The notes below the pieces were generated by a model. It was not told the origin of the DNA, did no database searches, and saw nothing but the letters and a program-made list of their open reading frames with translations. Below, one piece after another: positions 15,381-24,251 of a stretch of 64,000 nucleotides of DNA. This DNA comes from Pseudomonas multiresinivorans. Its GTDB lineage: Bacteria; Pseudomonadota; Gammaproteobacteria; Pseudomonadales; Pseudomonadaceae. The stretch covers positions 1,488,001 to 1,552,000 of the forward strand of contig NZ_CP048833.1 in NCBI RefSeq assembly GCF_012971725.1. The letters are read 5' to 3'. Each line of letters opens with the position of its first letter. The first letter of the stretch is position 1. A program made the translations under genes and the position numbers.

Positions 15381-17420
15381 ATGCAAGAACGGATTCCCGA
15401 CGAGTCCAACCTCGCCGAGCTGACGGTTCGCGGCCTGATCCTCGGCGCGCTGATCACCGTGGTGTTCACCGCTTCCAACGTCTACCTCGGCCTCAAGGTC
15501 GGCCTGACCTTCGCCTCGTCGATTCCCGCGGCAGTCATTTCCATGGCCGTGCTGCGCTACTTCTCCGGCTCCAACATCCTCGAGAACAACATGGTGCAGA
15601 CCCAGGCCTCGGCGGCCGGCACCCTGTCCTCGATCATCTTCATCCTTCCGGGCCTCTTGATGATCGGCTACTGGAGCGGCTTCCCGTTCTGGCAGACGGC
15701 GGCCATCTGCTCCATCGGCGGCATCCTCGGCGTGCTCTACACCATTCCGCTGCGCCGGGTCATGGTGGTGCAGAGCAGCCTGCCGTACCCCGAGGGCGTG
15801 GCGGCGGCGGAAATCCTCCGTGTCGGCAGCCAGGACGAGGAAGAGGAGAAGGCCGGCAAGCCGGCGAAAGCCGGCGGCCCGGGCCTGCGTGACATCCTCG
15901 CCGGTGGTGTGGTCGCCGCTGCGTTCAGCCTTCTCAGCAGCGGCTTCAAGGTGCTCGCCGAGGGCTTCAGCTTCTGGATCACGGCCGGGCAGGCGGCGTT
16001 CCGCCTGTCCACCGGCTTCTCCCTGGCGCTGGTTGGCGCCGGCTACCTGATGGGCATCACCGCCGGCATCGCCATCCTGATCGGCGTGGTCATCGCCTGG
16101 GGCGTGGCGGTGCCGCTGCTCTCGGTGAACAGCGTGCTGGCGGCGGGGCAAACTCTGCCGGAACTGGCCACCAAACTGTGGAGCAGCCAGGTGCGCTTCC
16201 TCGGCGCCGGCACCATCGGCATCGCCGCGCTGTGGACCCTGGCGACGCTGTTCAAACCCATGGTGCAGGGCGTCTGGTCGTCGCTCAGTGCCGTGCGCGG
16301 CCGTGGTGAAGTCAGCGACCTGCGCACCGAGCAGGATCTGTCCGCGAAATGGATAGTCGCCATCGCCGGCTTCCTGCTGGTGGCGCTGTTCGTGGTCTTC
16401 TCCTACTTCCTCAGTGACGCGGCGCCGGACCTGAAGGGCGTCGGCTTCTGGGGACTGGTGGCGGTCTGCGTGATCTTCGCCTTCTTCTTCGGCTTCCTGA
16501 TCGCCGCCGCCTGTGGCTACATGGCCGGCCTGGTCGGCTCGTCGAGCAGCCCGATTTCCGGCATCGGCATCATCGCGGTGATTCTGGTGTCGCTGCTGAT
16601 CCTGGGCGTCGGTTCGCTGGAGGACGGCTTCCTCGACCAGCAGGGCGGCAAACTTGCCATTGCCCTGGCGCTGTTCACCACCTCGGTGGTGATCGCCATC
16701 GCGGCGATTTCCAACGACAACCTGCAGGATCTGAAAACTGGCTACCTGGTGGGCGCCACGCCGTGGCGCCAGCAGGTGGCGCTGATCGTCGGCTGCCTGG
16801 TCGGTGCGCTGGTGATCCCGCCGGTACTGGAGCTCTTGTACAACGCCTATGGCTTCACCGGCGCACTGCCGCGCGAGTCAATGGACCCCAACGCCGCGCT
16901 GGCTGCGCCGCAGGCGACGCTGATGACGGCCATTGCCAGCGGGATTTTCCACAACGCGCTGAACTGGAACATGATCCTCATCGGCGTGGCGCTAGGCATC
17001 GCGCTGATCCTGGTGGACGTACTGCTGCGCCGCACCGGCAAGGCCAGCCTGCCGGTGCTCGCCGTCGGCCTGGGCATCTACCTGCCGCCCACCATCGGGA
17101 TGACTTTGGTGGTCGGCGCGGTGATCGGCTGGCTGCTGGAAACCGCGCTGGCCAAGCGCGCGGCAGCCGCCGGCAAGGACGTGGAGAAGTACTCCGACGA
17201 GCCCAAGCGCCGTGGCGTGCTGCTGGCTTCGGGCCTGATCGTCGGCGAGAGCCTGATGGGTATCCTGCTGGCCGGCATCATCGGCGCCACCGGTTCTGCC
17301 GCGCCCCTGGCCCTGGTCGGAGGGAGTTTCGAGGACACCGCGCAGTGGCTGGGCCTGGTGGTCTTCGTGGCGATCTGCGTGCTGTTCTACCGCAAGGTAC
17401 TGAGCGGCACCCGCGGCTGA
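15381..17420 (+). CDS. OPT family oligopeptide transporter
   Basis: A 679-residue inner-membrane protein with about 15 hydrophobic segments. The opening PDESNLAELTVRGLILGALI and VYLGLKVGLTFASSIPAAVI is typical of bacterial OPT-family proteins, which import oligopeptides or peptide-like metal chelates by proton symport. The ATG at 15381 is preferred to an upstream TTG at 15348 because AAGAGA lies just before it and homologous proteins generally begin near MQERIP. It is not in an obvious operon, and a strong terminator follows. The substrate is unknown. Confidence 0.85.
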   Translation: MQERIPDESNLAELTVRGLILGALITVVFTASNVYLGLKVGLTFASSIPAAVISMAVLRYFSGSNILENNMVQTQASAAGTLSSIIFILPGLLMIGYWSGFPFWQTAAICSIGGILGVLYTIPLRRVMVVQSSLPYPEGVAAAEILRVGSQDEEEEKAGKPAKAGGPGLRDILAGGVVAAAFSLLSSGFKVLAEGFSFWITAGQAAFRLSTGFSLALVGAGYLMGITAGIAILIGVVIAWGVAVPLLSVNSVLAAGQTLPELATKLWSSQVRFLGAGTIGIAALWTLATLFKPMVQGVWSSLSAVRGRGEVSDLRTEQDLSAKWIVAIAGFLLVALFVVFSYFLSDAAPDLKGVGFWGLVAVCVIFAFFFGFLIAAACGYMAGLVGSSSSPISGIGIIAVILVSLLILGVGSLEDGFLDQQGGKLAIALALFTTSVVIAIAAISNDNLQDLKTGYLVGATPWRQQVALIVGCLVGALVIPPVLELLYNAYGFTGALPRESMDPNAALAAPQATLMTAIASGIFHNALNWNMILIGVALGIALILVDVLLRRTGKASLPVLAVGLGIYLPPTIGMTLVVGAVIGWLLETALAKRAAAAGKDVEKYSDEPKRRGVLLASGLIVGESLMGILLAGIIGATGSAAPLALVGGSFEDTAQWLGLVVFVAICVLFYRKVLSGTRG

Positions 17421-17437
17421 TCCTTCGCCATGACGTG

Positions 17438-17463
17438 AAAAAGGCGCCTTCGGGCGCCTTTTT
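17438..17463 (+). terminator. Rho-independent terminator after the OPT gene
   Basis: AAGGCGCC-TTCG-GGCGCCTT (17441-17460) is flanked by A and T runs: a perfect stem with a stable tetraloop. Confidence 0.9.
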
Positions 17464-17503
17464 CATTATCTGCTCCTCATACCGAGAGATACGCAGTCTG
17501 TAT

Positions 17504-17580
17504 GTAGGAGCGAGCTTGCTCGCGAACCGCCCAACACTGGCGCTGCCGGTGAATCCGTTCGCGAGCAAGCTCGCTCCTGC
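17504..17580. repeat. Inverted pair of REP elements between OPT and betT
   Basis: GTAGGAGCGAGCTTGCTCGC begins at 17504 and its inverse ends at 17580. The pair lies between two converging genes. Confidence 0.85.
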
Positions 17581-17602
17581 AAGGGCATGCGCAAGTCCGA
17601 AC

Positions 17603-19567
17603 CTAGCGCACCAGATGCAGGAACTGCAGGTGCCGTTCGTACTGGTCGAGCATGTCGTTGATGATCTGCTCCTTGCTGTAGCCCATCAGGTCGTAGTCCT
17701 GGCTGCCTTCGGAGAGGTGCACCTCGGCGCGGAAGTAGCGGCGGTTCTTCAGGTGCAGGCCGCCCATGCCGGCGCGGGCGAAGGACGGGGTGAAGTAGCC
17801 GCGCATCGAGACCTGGTAGAGGAACGTGTGCTGCTCGCCGTGGCCGATTTCCAGGACCAGCTCCAGGTTGCCCAGGTCGAGGTCGGACTCCACCTGTAGG
17901 CCCTTTTCGCGGAATACCTGGGACACCTCGGCAATCGCCGGGCTGACCACATCGACCATGAAGCGGTACACCTCGTCCCGCGTGGGGAAGTGCACCGCCT
18001 GGGAGATGCGTCGTTTCCAGCCGCCGGGCTTGGCCGAGGGCGGCGGCGCCAGGGAGTGGGTGCGCGCGCGCTGGCGCTGGGATTCGAGGTAGAACGCCTT
18101 GTGCAGGCCCCACATCATCAGCAGCAGGATCAGCGAGAAGGGCAGTGAGGTCAGCACCACTGCGGACTTCAGCGCATCGATGCTGCCGGCGAACAGCAGG
18201 CCGCCGGTGACCAGCGCCGTGGCTACGCCCCAGAACACCCGCAGCCACTTCGGCCCATCGTCGTCGGCGCTGCCGCCGTGGGCGGAGAGGGTGGAGAGCA
18301 CCACGGTGCCGGAATCCGCCGAGGTGACGAAGAAGACGAAGCTGACCAGCACCGTCACCGCGATCACTACACGGCTCGCGGGGTAGTTCTGCAGCATCTG
18401 GTACAGCGCCATGGACGGATCGGAAATGGCGACTCGGCCAAGCTCGCTGAAGCCATGGTTGAGTACCTGATCCAGCGCGCTGTTGCCGAAGATCGACATC
18501 CACGCCAGGGTGAATCCCAGCGGGATGAACAGCACGCCGAAGACGAACTCGCGGATCGTCCGCCCGCGCGAGATGCGCGCGATGAACAGCCCGACGAAGG
18601 GCGCCCAGGCGATCCACCAGGCCCAGTAGAACACCGTCCAGCCACCCAGCCAGTCGCTGCCGTCCTTGCCGTAGGCGTAGAGGTCGAAGCTCTTGGTCGG
18701 CAGGCTGCCGAGGTAGTCGCCGATGTTCTGCACCAGGGTGTTGAGCAGGTGCTGGGTGGGGCCGGCGAACAGCACGAAGAGCAGCAGCGCGCAGGCCAGC
18801 AGCATGTTGATGTCAGACAGCAGGCGGATGCCCTTGTCCACGCCTGAGACGGCGACCAGGATCGCCGCACCCATCATCAGCGCGATCAACGTCATCTGCA
18901 CCGGATGGCTGTGGGCGATGCCGAACAGGAAGTCCAGCCCGGCGTTGAGTTGCAGCACGCCGAAGCCCATGTCCGCGCCCAGGCCGAACACCGTGGCGAT
19001 GATGCCGAAGCAGTCCACGGTGTAGCCGATGGGGCCGTTAATGCGCTTGCCGATCAGCGGGTAGAGCGCCGAGCGCAGCGCCAGCGGCAGGTTGTGCCGG
19101 TAGGCGAAGTACGCCAGGGCCATCGCCACCAGGGCGAACACGCCCCAGCCGTGCAGGCCCCAGTGCAGGAACAGCAGCTGCATCGCCTGCCGCGCCGCTT
19201 CCGGCGTGCCGGCTTCGCCTTGTGGTGGCTGGGCGAAGTGGGTCAGCGGCTCGGAGACGCAGAAGAAGAACAGGGTGATGCTGATGCCGGCGGCGAAGAG
19301 CATGCCGGCCCAGGACAGGTAGCTGAATTCCGGCTCGTCGTGGTCGGCACCGAGCTTGATCTTTCCGTAGCCGGAAAGCGCGGTGACCACCACGAAGATC
19401 AGGTACAGCGTCATCGCCAGCAGGTAGTACCAGCCGACGGTATCGGCGGCCCAGGACTGTGCGGCGAGCAGCCATTCACCGGCCCGTTGGGGCTGGCTGA
19501 TGACGATCAGGGCGAAGAGAAGGATCAGCGCGGCCGCACCGTAGAAGACCGGTGGGTTCATGCGCAT
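17603..19567 (-). CDS. betT: BCCT family choline transporter BetT
   Basis: A 654-residue betaine/choline/carnitine transporter with about 12 membrane segments. The signature region FYWAWWIAWAPFVGLFIARISRGRT is intact. A long hydrophilic C-terminal tail (from about residue 500, with FPTRDEVYRFMVDVVSPAIAEVSQVF) is the hallmark of BetT-type, osmotically regulated choline carriers. No ribosome site decides the start: two ATGs occur at 19567 and 19561, before the conserved NPPVFYGAAA, and I take the first. Choline taken up would be oxidised to glycine betaine by enzymes not in this window. Confidence 0.88.
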   Translation of the reverse strand: MRMNPPVFYGAAALILLFALIVISQPQRAGEWLLAAQSWAADTVGWYYLLAMTLYLIFVVVTALSGYGKIKLGADHDEPEFSYLSWAGMLFAAGISITLFFFCVSEPLTHFAQPPQGEAGTPEAARQAMQLLFLHWGLHGWGVFALVAMALAYFAYRHNLPLALRSALYPLIGKRINGPIGYTVDCFGIIATVFGLGADMGFGVLQLNAGLDFLFGIAHSHPVQMTLIALMMGAAILVAVSGVDKGIRLLSDINMLLACALLLFVLFAGPTQHLLNTLVQNIGDYLGSLPTKSFDLYAYGKDGSDWLGGWTVFYWAWWIAWAPFVGLFIARISRGRTIREFVFGVLFIPLGFTLAWMSIFGNSALDQVLNHGFSELGRVAISDPSMALYQMLQNYPASRVVIAVTVLVSFVFFVTSADSGTVVLSTLSAHGGSADDDGPKWLRVFWGVATALVTGGLLFAGSIDALKSAVVLTSLPFSLILLLMMWGLHKAFYLESQRQRARTHSLAPPPSAKPGGWKRRISQAVHFPTRDEVYRFMVDVVSPAIAEVSQVFREKGLQVESDLDLGNLELVLEIGHGEQHTFLYQVSMRGYFTPSFARAGMGGLHLKNRRYFRAEVHLSEGSQDYDLMGYSKEQIINDMLDQYERHLQFLHLVR

Positions 19568-19687
19568 GGAGGATGGGGGTGTTACGGACGGGGGCGATTG
19601 TGCAGCGGACAAAACGGGCGGGGTCCCTCGGATTTTTCCTTGAACAAGCATTCAATGAAAACACGGGAAGGCCCTGGAAAGCCAATC

Positions 19688-19730
19688 GGCGGGACCGATG
19701 GTCCCGCCGCCGGCCCTTTCAAAAGGGCCG
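19688..19730. terminator. Two adjacent hairpins downstream of the 38-residue gene
   Basis: GGCGGGACC-GAT-GGTCCCGCC (19688-19708) and CGGCCCTT-TCAA-AAGGGCCG (19711-19730) are both perfect stems. They follow the stop of the leftward small gene (19748). Neither has a long T-run, so they may be terminators or 3' stability stems. Confidence 0.55.
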
Positions 19731-19747
19731 AGCGGAGCGGGTACTGC

Positions 19748-19864
19748 TTACTTGCGGCGGTTCTTTCTTGCCTCACGAATCTCACGGCGTTCCGGATCGG
19801 CCTTGACTGGCGCGGTCAGGAAAGCGGTGGCGGCGAAAAAGTTAGCAAGAGCGGCGAAAGTCAC
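19748..19864 (-). CDS. Small hypothetical protein, one membrane segment, basic tail
   Basis: A 38-residue open frame starting with GTG (TFAALANFFAATAFLTAPV, then a KADPERREIREARKNRRK tail). The start is supported by TTGGAG six bases upstream. The N-terminal half is a hydrophobic helix and the C-terminal third is strongly basic, so a small inner-membrane protein with a cytoplasmic positive tail is plausible. Two hairpins follow its stop. I do not recognise the family, and at this length the frame could be chance. Confidence 0.5.
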   Translation of the reverse strand: MTFAALANFFAATAFLTAPVKADPERREIREARKNRRK

Positions 19865-20330
19865 GATGATCTCCAATGGCGCCGGGGAAAATGGGTCCCG
19901 ACTGCCTGATAGCCATTTTCCCTGAACATTGTGACAAAAAGAAGTGAATGGTCTTGATGGGCGGTATTGATGTGGTCGATGGAGCTGCTTTGTTCGATGT
20001 TTGTGGGTAATAGTCCTGATTTTGACTTCCTGCTCAGGATTCCCTCCTGCCGACCTGCAAGTCGGCACGGCCTTTCACTGCGACCATTCGTCGCCAAAGG
20101 TGAAACGGTTCAGCGCAGGCTCTGGCTTTGACGCGATAAACGGCTGTCAGCGGCGAGAAACAGGTATTCCCGTAGCACAATCGCCGAAATAGAGCGGCTT
20201 CAATTCCGGAAGCTTGAACGAGTGTGCAGTTTTTCGTGAAAAACTTGTGAATCGGCTATGGCGATTGACTTGTTGATTCCGTTAGTCTCCCCCGGCAGGA
20301 CAAAAAACCACCAACAGGGAGCATCTCGAG
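19865..20330. other. Intergenic region between the small membrane gene and the lipoprotein gene
   Basis: 466 bases without a convincing gene. It must hold the promoters of two diverging small genes. A hairpin, TGCCGAC-CTGCAA-GTCGGCA (20048-20067), is present; nothing else stands out. Confidence 0.6.
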
Positions 20331-20666
20331 ATGGACTTCAAACGCATCGCCCTTGCCACTGCACTCTTCGCTTCGCTGGCTGGCTGCCAGACCATGACCA
20401 CCAACCAGGCCATCGTTCCGCTGCAGGCCGCCACCGCCCAGATGATCGGTCTGGCTTCCTCCGACGAGCTGGTCGTCAGCGACGTCAAAGCCGGCCAGCC
20501 GGACGCCCTGGGTGGCCAGGAACTCTCCTACGTCGCCACCACCACCAAAGGTCGCGTGTTCAACTGCACCTCGCGCATGATGCCGGGCCTGCTGACCGAT
20601 CCGGCCAAGCTGACCAACCCGTCGTGCACTCCGGTGGTTGCGCACTCCAACACCGCCACCAAGTAA
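20331..20666 (+). CDS. Small putative lipoprotein
   Basis: A 111-residue protein with a lipoprotein signal peptide: charged N-terminus, hydrophobic core and lipobox LAGC (Cys19), giving a mature chain of about 93 residues. The next residue after Cys is Gln, which favours sorting to the outer membrane. Two further cysteines (FNCTSR and NPSCTPV) could form a disulfide. I do not recognise a named family. It stands alone between divergent and convergent neighbours; GGGAG lies upstream of the ATG. A stem-loop follows the gene at about 20676-20715. Confidence 0.75.
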   Translation: MDFKRIALATALFASLAGCQTMTTNQAIVPLQAATAQMIGLASSDELVVSDVKAGQPDALGGQELSYVATTTKGRVFNCTSRMMPGLLTDPAKLTNPSCTPVVAHSNTATK

Positions 20667-20724
20667 GACTGCCCTGTCGCCCGTGCGCGGCCCTTCGGGT
20701 CGCGCTGGCGACTACAGCGCTGCA

Positions 20725-21666
20725 TCAGCCGCGCTCGTGCTCCAGGCGTTGCAGCAGCGCACGCAACTGCGCCTCGACGCCGGGCTGGCGCACCAGACGC
20801 TCCAGCGCCTCATCGTTCACTTCCGTTTTCCCGCCTGTCCCCGCTACGCCGCCTGAAAAATTCAGGTGCTCCGGGCGAATCTCTTCGTCCGGGCTGACCA
20901 GCAAGGCGAAGTGGATGACGTTTTCCAGCTCGCGGATATTGCCCGGCCACGAATAGCTTTCCAGCGCGCGCTGGGTGTCGCTGGCGATCTGTGGCACCGG
21001 CAGTTCCAGGCGTTGCGCGTGTACGCCGAGGAAGTACTCGGCCAGCGGCTGGATATCGCCGATGCGCTCGCGCAGCGGTGGCAGCGTGAGGTTGCCGTCG
21101 TGCAGGTATTGCTGCAGTCCTTCGAGGAATTTCCCCGCCTTCACCGCCTGCCCCAGATCGATGCTGGTGGCGGCGACCAGACGCACGTCCACCGGTACCG
21201 GCTCGCGTGCGCCGACGCGCAGCACTTCACGTTCCTGCAGCACGCGCAGCAGCTTCTGTTGCAGCGACAGCGGCAGGTCGGCGATCTCGTCGAGATAGAG
21301 GGTGCCGCCATTGGCCGAGCCGAACCAGCCGGCGCGGCTGCCCACCGGGCCGTTGTGTGCGCCCGGCGCGTAGCCGAACAGTTCGGCGTCGGCGTAGTTG
21401 CGGCTCAGCGCGCTGCAGCTCACCGCGACGAACAGGCCGGGGCGCTCGCTGGCGCGGTGGATGTGACGGGCCAGCAGCTCCTTGCCGGTGCCGGTCTCGC
21501 CATGGATCAGCACCGGTTGCGGCAGCGGCGCCAGGCGCTCCACCTCGTCGCGCACTTCATGGGAGCGCGGGTCGAAGAACACCAGCGCCTTGGCGCGGAT
21601 GCTCAGCGGGCTCTTGTCGGCGTCGGGGAAGGTCAGCAGCGGTAGCGGCGCGTGGGGTGCGTTCAT
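20725..21666 (-). CDS. Sigma54-type AAA+ protein lacking GAFTGA and DNA-binding domain
   Basis: A 313-residue AAA+ protein of the bacterial enhancer-binding type. Walker A is GETGTGKE (56-63), Walker B is GGTLYLDEI, and LQEREVLRVG and the SWPGNIREL arginine-finger region are present. At the sigma54-contact loop, GAHNGP (102-107) replaces GAFTGA. After the AAA+ core there are only about 40 residues (EVNDEALERLVRQPGVEAQLRALLQRLEHERG-type) with no recognisable Fis helix-turn-helix, and there is no N-terminal sensor domain. The ATG is supported by GGAGA. It is the last gene of a metQ-like / trans-sulfuration set. It may be a degenerate activator or a partner subunit. Confidence 0.78.
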   Translation of the reverse strand: MNAPHAPLPLLTFPDADKSPLSIRAKALVFFDPRSHEVRDEVERLAPLPQPVLIHGETGTGKELLARHIHRASERPGLFVAVSCSALSRNYADAELFGYAPGAHNGPVGSRAGWFGSANGGTLYLDEIADLPLSLQQKLLRVLQEREVLRVGAREPVPVDVRLVAATSIDLGQAVKAGKFLEGLQQYLHDGNLTLPPLRERIGDIQPLAEYFLGVHAQRLELPVPQIASDTQRALESYSWPGNIRELENVIHFALLVSPDEEIRPEHLNFSGGVAGTGGKTEVNDEALERLVRQPGVEAQLRALLQRLEHERG

Positions 21667-21685
21667 GGAAAATCTCCTTCTGCTC

Positions 21686-22876
21686 TTACAGCGCGTCCAG
21701 CGCCTGCAGGAAGTCACTGACGATGTCCTCGCTGTCCTCGATGCCCACCGAGACACGGATGGTGCCGTCGTGGATGTCCAGCGCGGTCAGGGCCTCGGCG
21801 GACAGCGCACGATGCGAGGTCTTGCCGGGGTGGGTAATGCTGCTGGCGACACCGGCCAGCGACGGGGCGAAGGCGGCCAGTTGCAGCGCGCCGATCAGCG
21901 CGTCGACCTGGTCCAGGCCGCCCTTCAGGGTGAAGCTGAGCATGCCCGAGTGGCCTTTGCGGAACAGGCGCTGCGCCAGTTCGTGGTCCGGGTGCGAGGG
22001 CAGGCCGGGGTAGTAGACGCGCTCCACCTGCGGGTGCGCCTCCAGGGCTTCGGCCAGTGCCTGGGCGTTCTGCGAGTGGGCGCGCATGCGCAGTGCGAGG
22101 GTCTTCGCGCCGCGGAAGTTCAGCCAGCTCTCGAAGGGGCTGGCGCTGCCGCCGGCATTGATCTGGAAACGCCTCGCGGCGGCGATCCACTGGGCGTCGC
22201 CGACCAGTGCGCCGCCCATGGCGTCGCTGTGGCCGTTCAAGTACTTGGTCGTGCTGTGGACCACCAGGTCGGCGCCATCGCGCAGCGGCTGGTAGAGCAC
22301 CGGCGAGAGGAAGGTATTGTCCACCAGCAGCTTGAGGCCGTGGCGGTGGGCGAGATCGGCCAGCGCCGGGACGTTGCTCACGCGCACCAGCGGGTTGGAG
22401 GCGGTCTCGGTGTAGATCAGTTTCGTGGTCGGGGTGATCGCCGCTTTCACCGCGGCCAGGTCGTTGAGGTCGAGCAGGGTGGAGGCGATGCCGAAGCGTG
22501 TCAGCTCCTTCTCGATCAGGCTCTGGGTGGTGCCGTACAGCTCGCGGCTGGCGATCAGGTGGTCGCCAGCACCCAGCACGCCCAGTAGCGCGGCGGAAAT
22601 GGCCGCCATGCCGGAGGCGGAGAACAGTGCGTCCTCGCCGCCTTCCAGATCGCGCAGCAATTCCTCCACGGCGCTGTGGTTGGGGTTGCCGATGCGCGTG
22701 TACATGTAGTTGTCGGGGTTGCCGGCGAGAAAGTCGTCGACCTGCTCCAGGGAGTCGTAGACGAACACCGAGCTCTGGTAGATCGGCTGGCTCTTGGCAC
22801 GGGTGACCATGCGCCGGTCGGCGTCGTGGCCGCTGTGTACAGCGCGGGTGGAAGGGCCTTTGGCGTGGTCGCTCAT
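21686..22876 (-). CDS. PLP-dependent trans-sulfuration enzyme (cystathionine gamma-synthase/lyase family)
   Basis: A 396-residue Cys/Met-metabolism PLP enzyme. The PLP-binding Lys is K211 in STTKYLNGH, and YTRIGNPNHSAVEELL (about 59-74), SASGMAAI and SITHPGKTSHRAL are family motifs. Members include cystathionine gamma-synthase, cystathionine gamma-lyase, methionine gamma-lyase and homocysteine synthase; sequence reading alone does not separate them. The ATG is chosen because AAGGA precedes it. It lies 20 bases before the AAA+ gene and downstream of a metQ-like gene, with an intrinsic terminator directly in front of it. The context suggests sulfur amino-acid uptake and breakdown. Confidence 0.85.
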   Translation of the reverse strand: MSDHAKGPSTRAVHSGHDADRRMVTRAKSQPIYQSSVFVYDSLEQVDDFLAGNPDNYMYTRIGNPNHSAVEELLRDLEGGEDALFSASGMAAISAALLGVLGAGDHLIASRELYGTTQSLIEKELTRFGIASTLLDLNDLAAVKAAITPTTKLIYTETASNPLVRVSNVPALADLAHRHGLKLLVDNTFLSPVLYQPLRDGADLVVHSTTKYLNGHSDAMGGALVGDAQWIAAARRFQINAGGSASPFESWLNFRGAKTLALRMRAHSQNAQALAEALEAHPQVERVYYPGLPSHPDHELAQRLFRKGHSGMLSFTLKGGLDQVDALIGALQLAAFAPSLAGVASSITHPGKTSHRALSAEALTALDIHDGTIRVSVGIEDSEDIVSDFLQALDAL

Positions 22877-22884
22877 GGCAAGTC

Positions 22885-22926
22885 CTTGGGAAAGAAAAAC
22901 GCCGGTGGAACCTGCCCACCGGCGTT
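22885..22926 (-). terminator. Intrinsic terminator immediately upstream of the trans-sulfuration gene
   Basis: On the minus strand AACGCCGGTGG pairs with CCACCGGCGTT (22898-22926) and is followed by TTTTTCTTT. It lies between the metQ-like gene and the next start codon (22876), leaving no room for a promoter after it, so it could end the metQ-like message or act as an attenuator. Confidence 0.75.
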
Positions 22927-22994
22927 GAAGCGGGTGCGCCAAGGGCGCGCCCAGCGTGGGAGTCGTTGCGCCCGGCGGATGGCCGGGCGACGGA

Positions 22995-23774
22995 TCAGAA
23001 GGCGGGCACCACGGCGCCGTTGTACTTCTTCTCGATGAAGGCTTTGACTTCCGGGCTGGTCAGGGCGGCGGAAAGCTTCTTCAGCGCATCGCTGTCCTTG
23101 TTGTCCGGGCGCGCCACCAGGTAGTTCACGTAGGGCGAGTTGCGGTCTTCGAGGATCAGCGCGTCCTTGACCGGGTTGAGCTTGGCTTCCAGCGCGTAGT
23201 TGGTGTTGATCAGGTCCAGGTCGACCTGGTCCAGCACGCGCGGCAGCAGGGCCGATTCCAGCTCCTTGAATTTCAGGTGCTTGGGGTTCTCGGCAATGTC
23301 CCGCGGGGTGGCCAGGGCGTTGCTCGGGTCCTTGAGCTTGATCACGCCGGCCTTCTGCAGCAGGAGCAGGGCACGGCCGCTGTTGCTGCCTTCGTTGGGG
23401 ATGGCGACGGTGGCGCCGTCCGGCAGTTCGTCGATGGACTTGTACTTCTTCGAGTAGCCGCCGAAGGGCTCGACGTGCACGCCGGTCACGGTGACCAGGT
23501 TGGTGCCCTTGCCCTTGTTGAAGTTGTCCAGGTACGGCTTGGTCTGGAAGTAGTTGGCGTCCAGGCGCTTCTCGGCGACCTGCACGTTGGGCTGCACGTA
23601 GTCGGTGAAGACCTTGATCTCCAGGTCCACGCCTTCCTTGGCCAGGGTCGGCTTGATCAGTTCGAGGATCTCGGCGTGGGGGATCGGCGTGGCGGCAACG
23701 ACCAGCTTCTCGTTGGCGAAGGCGGAAGTGCTGAAGGCAGCGGCGAGGGCGGTCAGAAGCAGCAGCTTTTTCAT
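22995..23774 (-). CDS. MetQ/NlpA family methionine-type binding protein
   Basis: A 259-residue periplasmic binding protein of the MetQ/NlpA family, which delivers D- or L-methionine and related compounds to MetNI. The start MKKLLLLTALAAAFSTSAFA is a type I signal peptide with no lipobox cysteine. YVQPNVQVAEKRLDANYFQT, VHVEPFGGYSKK and AIPNEGSNSGRALLLLQKAG are standard family segments. AAGGA lies before the ATG. No MetN or MetI gene is next to it, so it must use a transporter encoded elsewhere. It heads the leftward set with the trans-sulfuration enzyme. Confidence 0.87.
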   Translation of the reverse strand: MKKLLLLTALAAAFSTSAFANEKLVVAATPIPHAEILELIKPTLAKEGVDLEIKVFTDYVQPNVQVAEKRLDANYFQTKPYLDNFNKGKGTNLVTVTGVHVEPFGGYSKKYKSIDELPDGATVAIPNEGSNSGRALLLLQKAGVIKLKDPSNALATPRDIAENPKHLKFKELESALLPRVLDQVDLDLINTNYALEAKLNPVKDALILEDRNSPYVNYLVARPDNKDSDALKKLSAALTSPEVKAFIEKKYNGAVVPAF

Positions 23775-24251
23775 TGCGATGTCCTTGTGGGGCAGATGAC
23801 CGCTGGCGTCCGGGCCGGCCGGGATGGGGCCTTCGTACGGGCGGTGGATTCTAGTTCCGCAGCTCACTTGGCAGCGGTTGAAGCGGAAGTTACCCGGCTT
23901 TTTTATTCCAATAAAATATTAATTTTTCATTTTCATATTCGATTTTGTTCATAAAGAGCGGCGTCGGCGAGCTGAGACAACCTGTCGCGCGACACCCCGT
24001 CGCGCGGCAACCCACCACTCCAGCCCGCGCTGCAGGCACGCGTAAGATCGAGTCGTTTTCTTGAGCGGCGTCAATGCGGATGGCGGTCCATTCTGATTGA
24101 GCAGCGAAAGAAACCCGAACCGACAGGAGATCGGTGGCTCGAAAAAGATCCATCAAGCAACACAGACATCACGCAAGAACGCCCTGCGCATGCGCAAGGT
24201 ACGGTGCCTGACCCTTCCGTGGGGTGGGCGTCAGCCTGAAGAGGAATCGTC
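23775..24251. other. Divergent regulatory region between the metQ-like gene and cioA
   Basis: 477 bases without a gene. The metQ-proximal part (23895-23960) is A+T-rich and carries the palindrome TTTTATT-CC-AATAAAA (23901-23916), likely part of the metQ promoter or an operator. The cioA-proximal part is G+C-rich and carries an ANR-like box. It may hold an untranslated cioA leader. Confidence 0.6.
24061..24074. promoter_or_regulatory. Possible ANR (FNR-type) box upstream of cioA
   Basis: TTGAG-CGGC-GTCAA is the ANR consensus TTGAT-N4-ATCAA with one change per half-site. ANR is known to repress cioAB at low oxygen in P. aeruginosa, which makes a site here expected, but this match is imperfect and 178 bases from the start codon. 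Confidence 0.35.
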
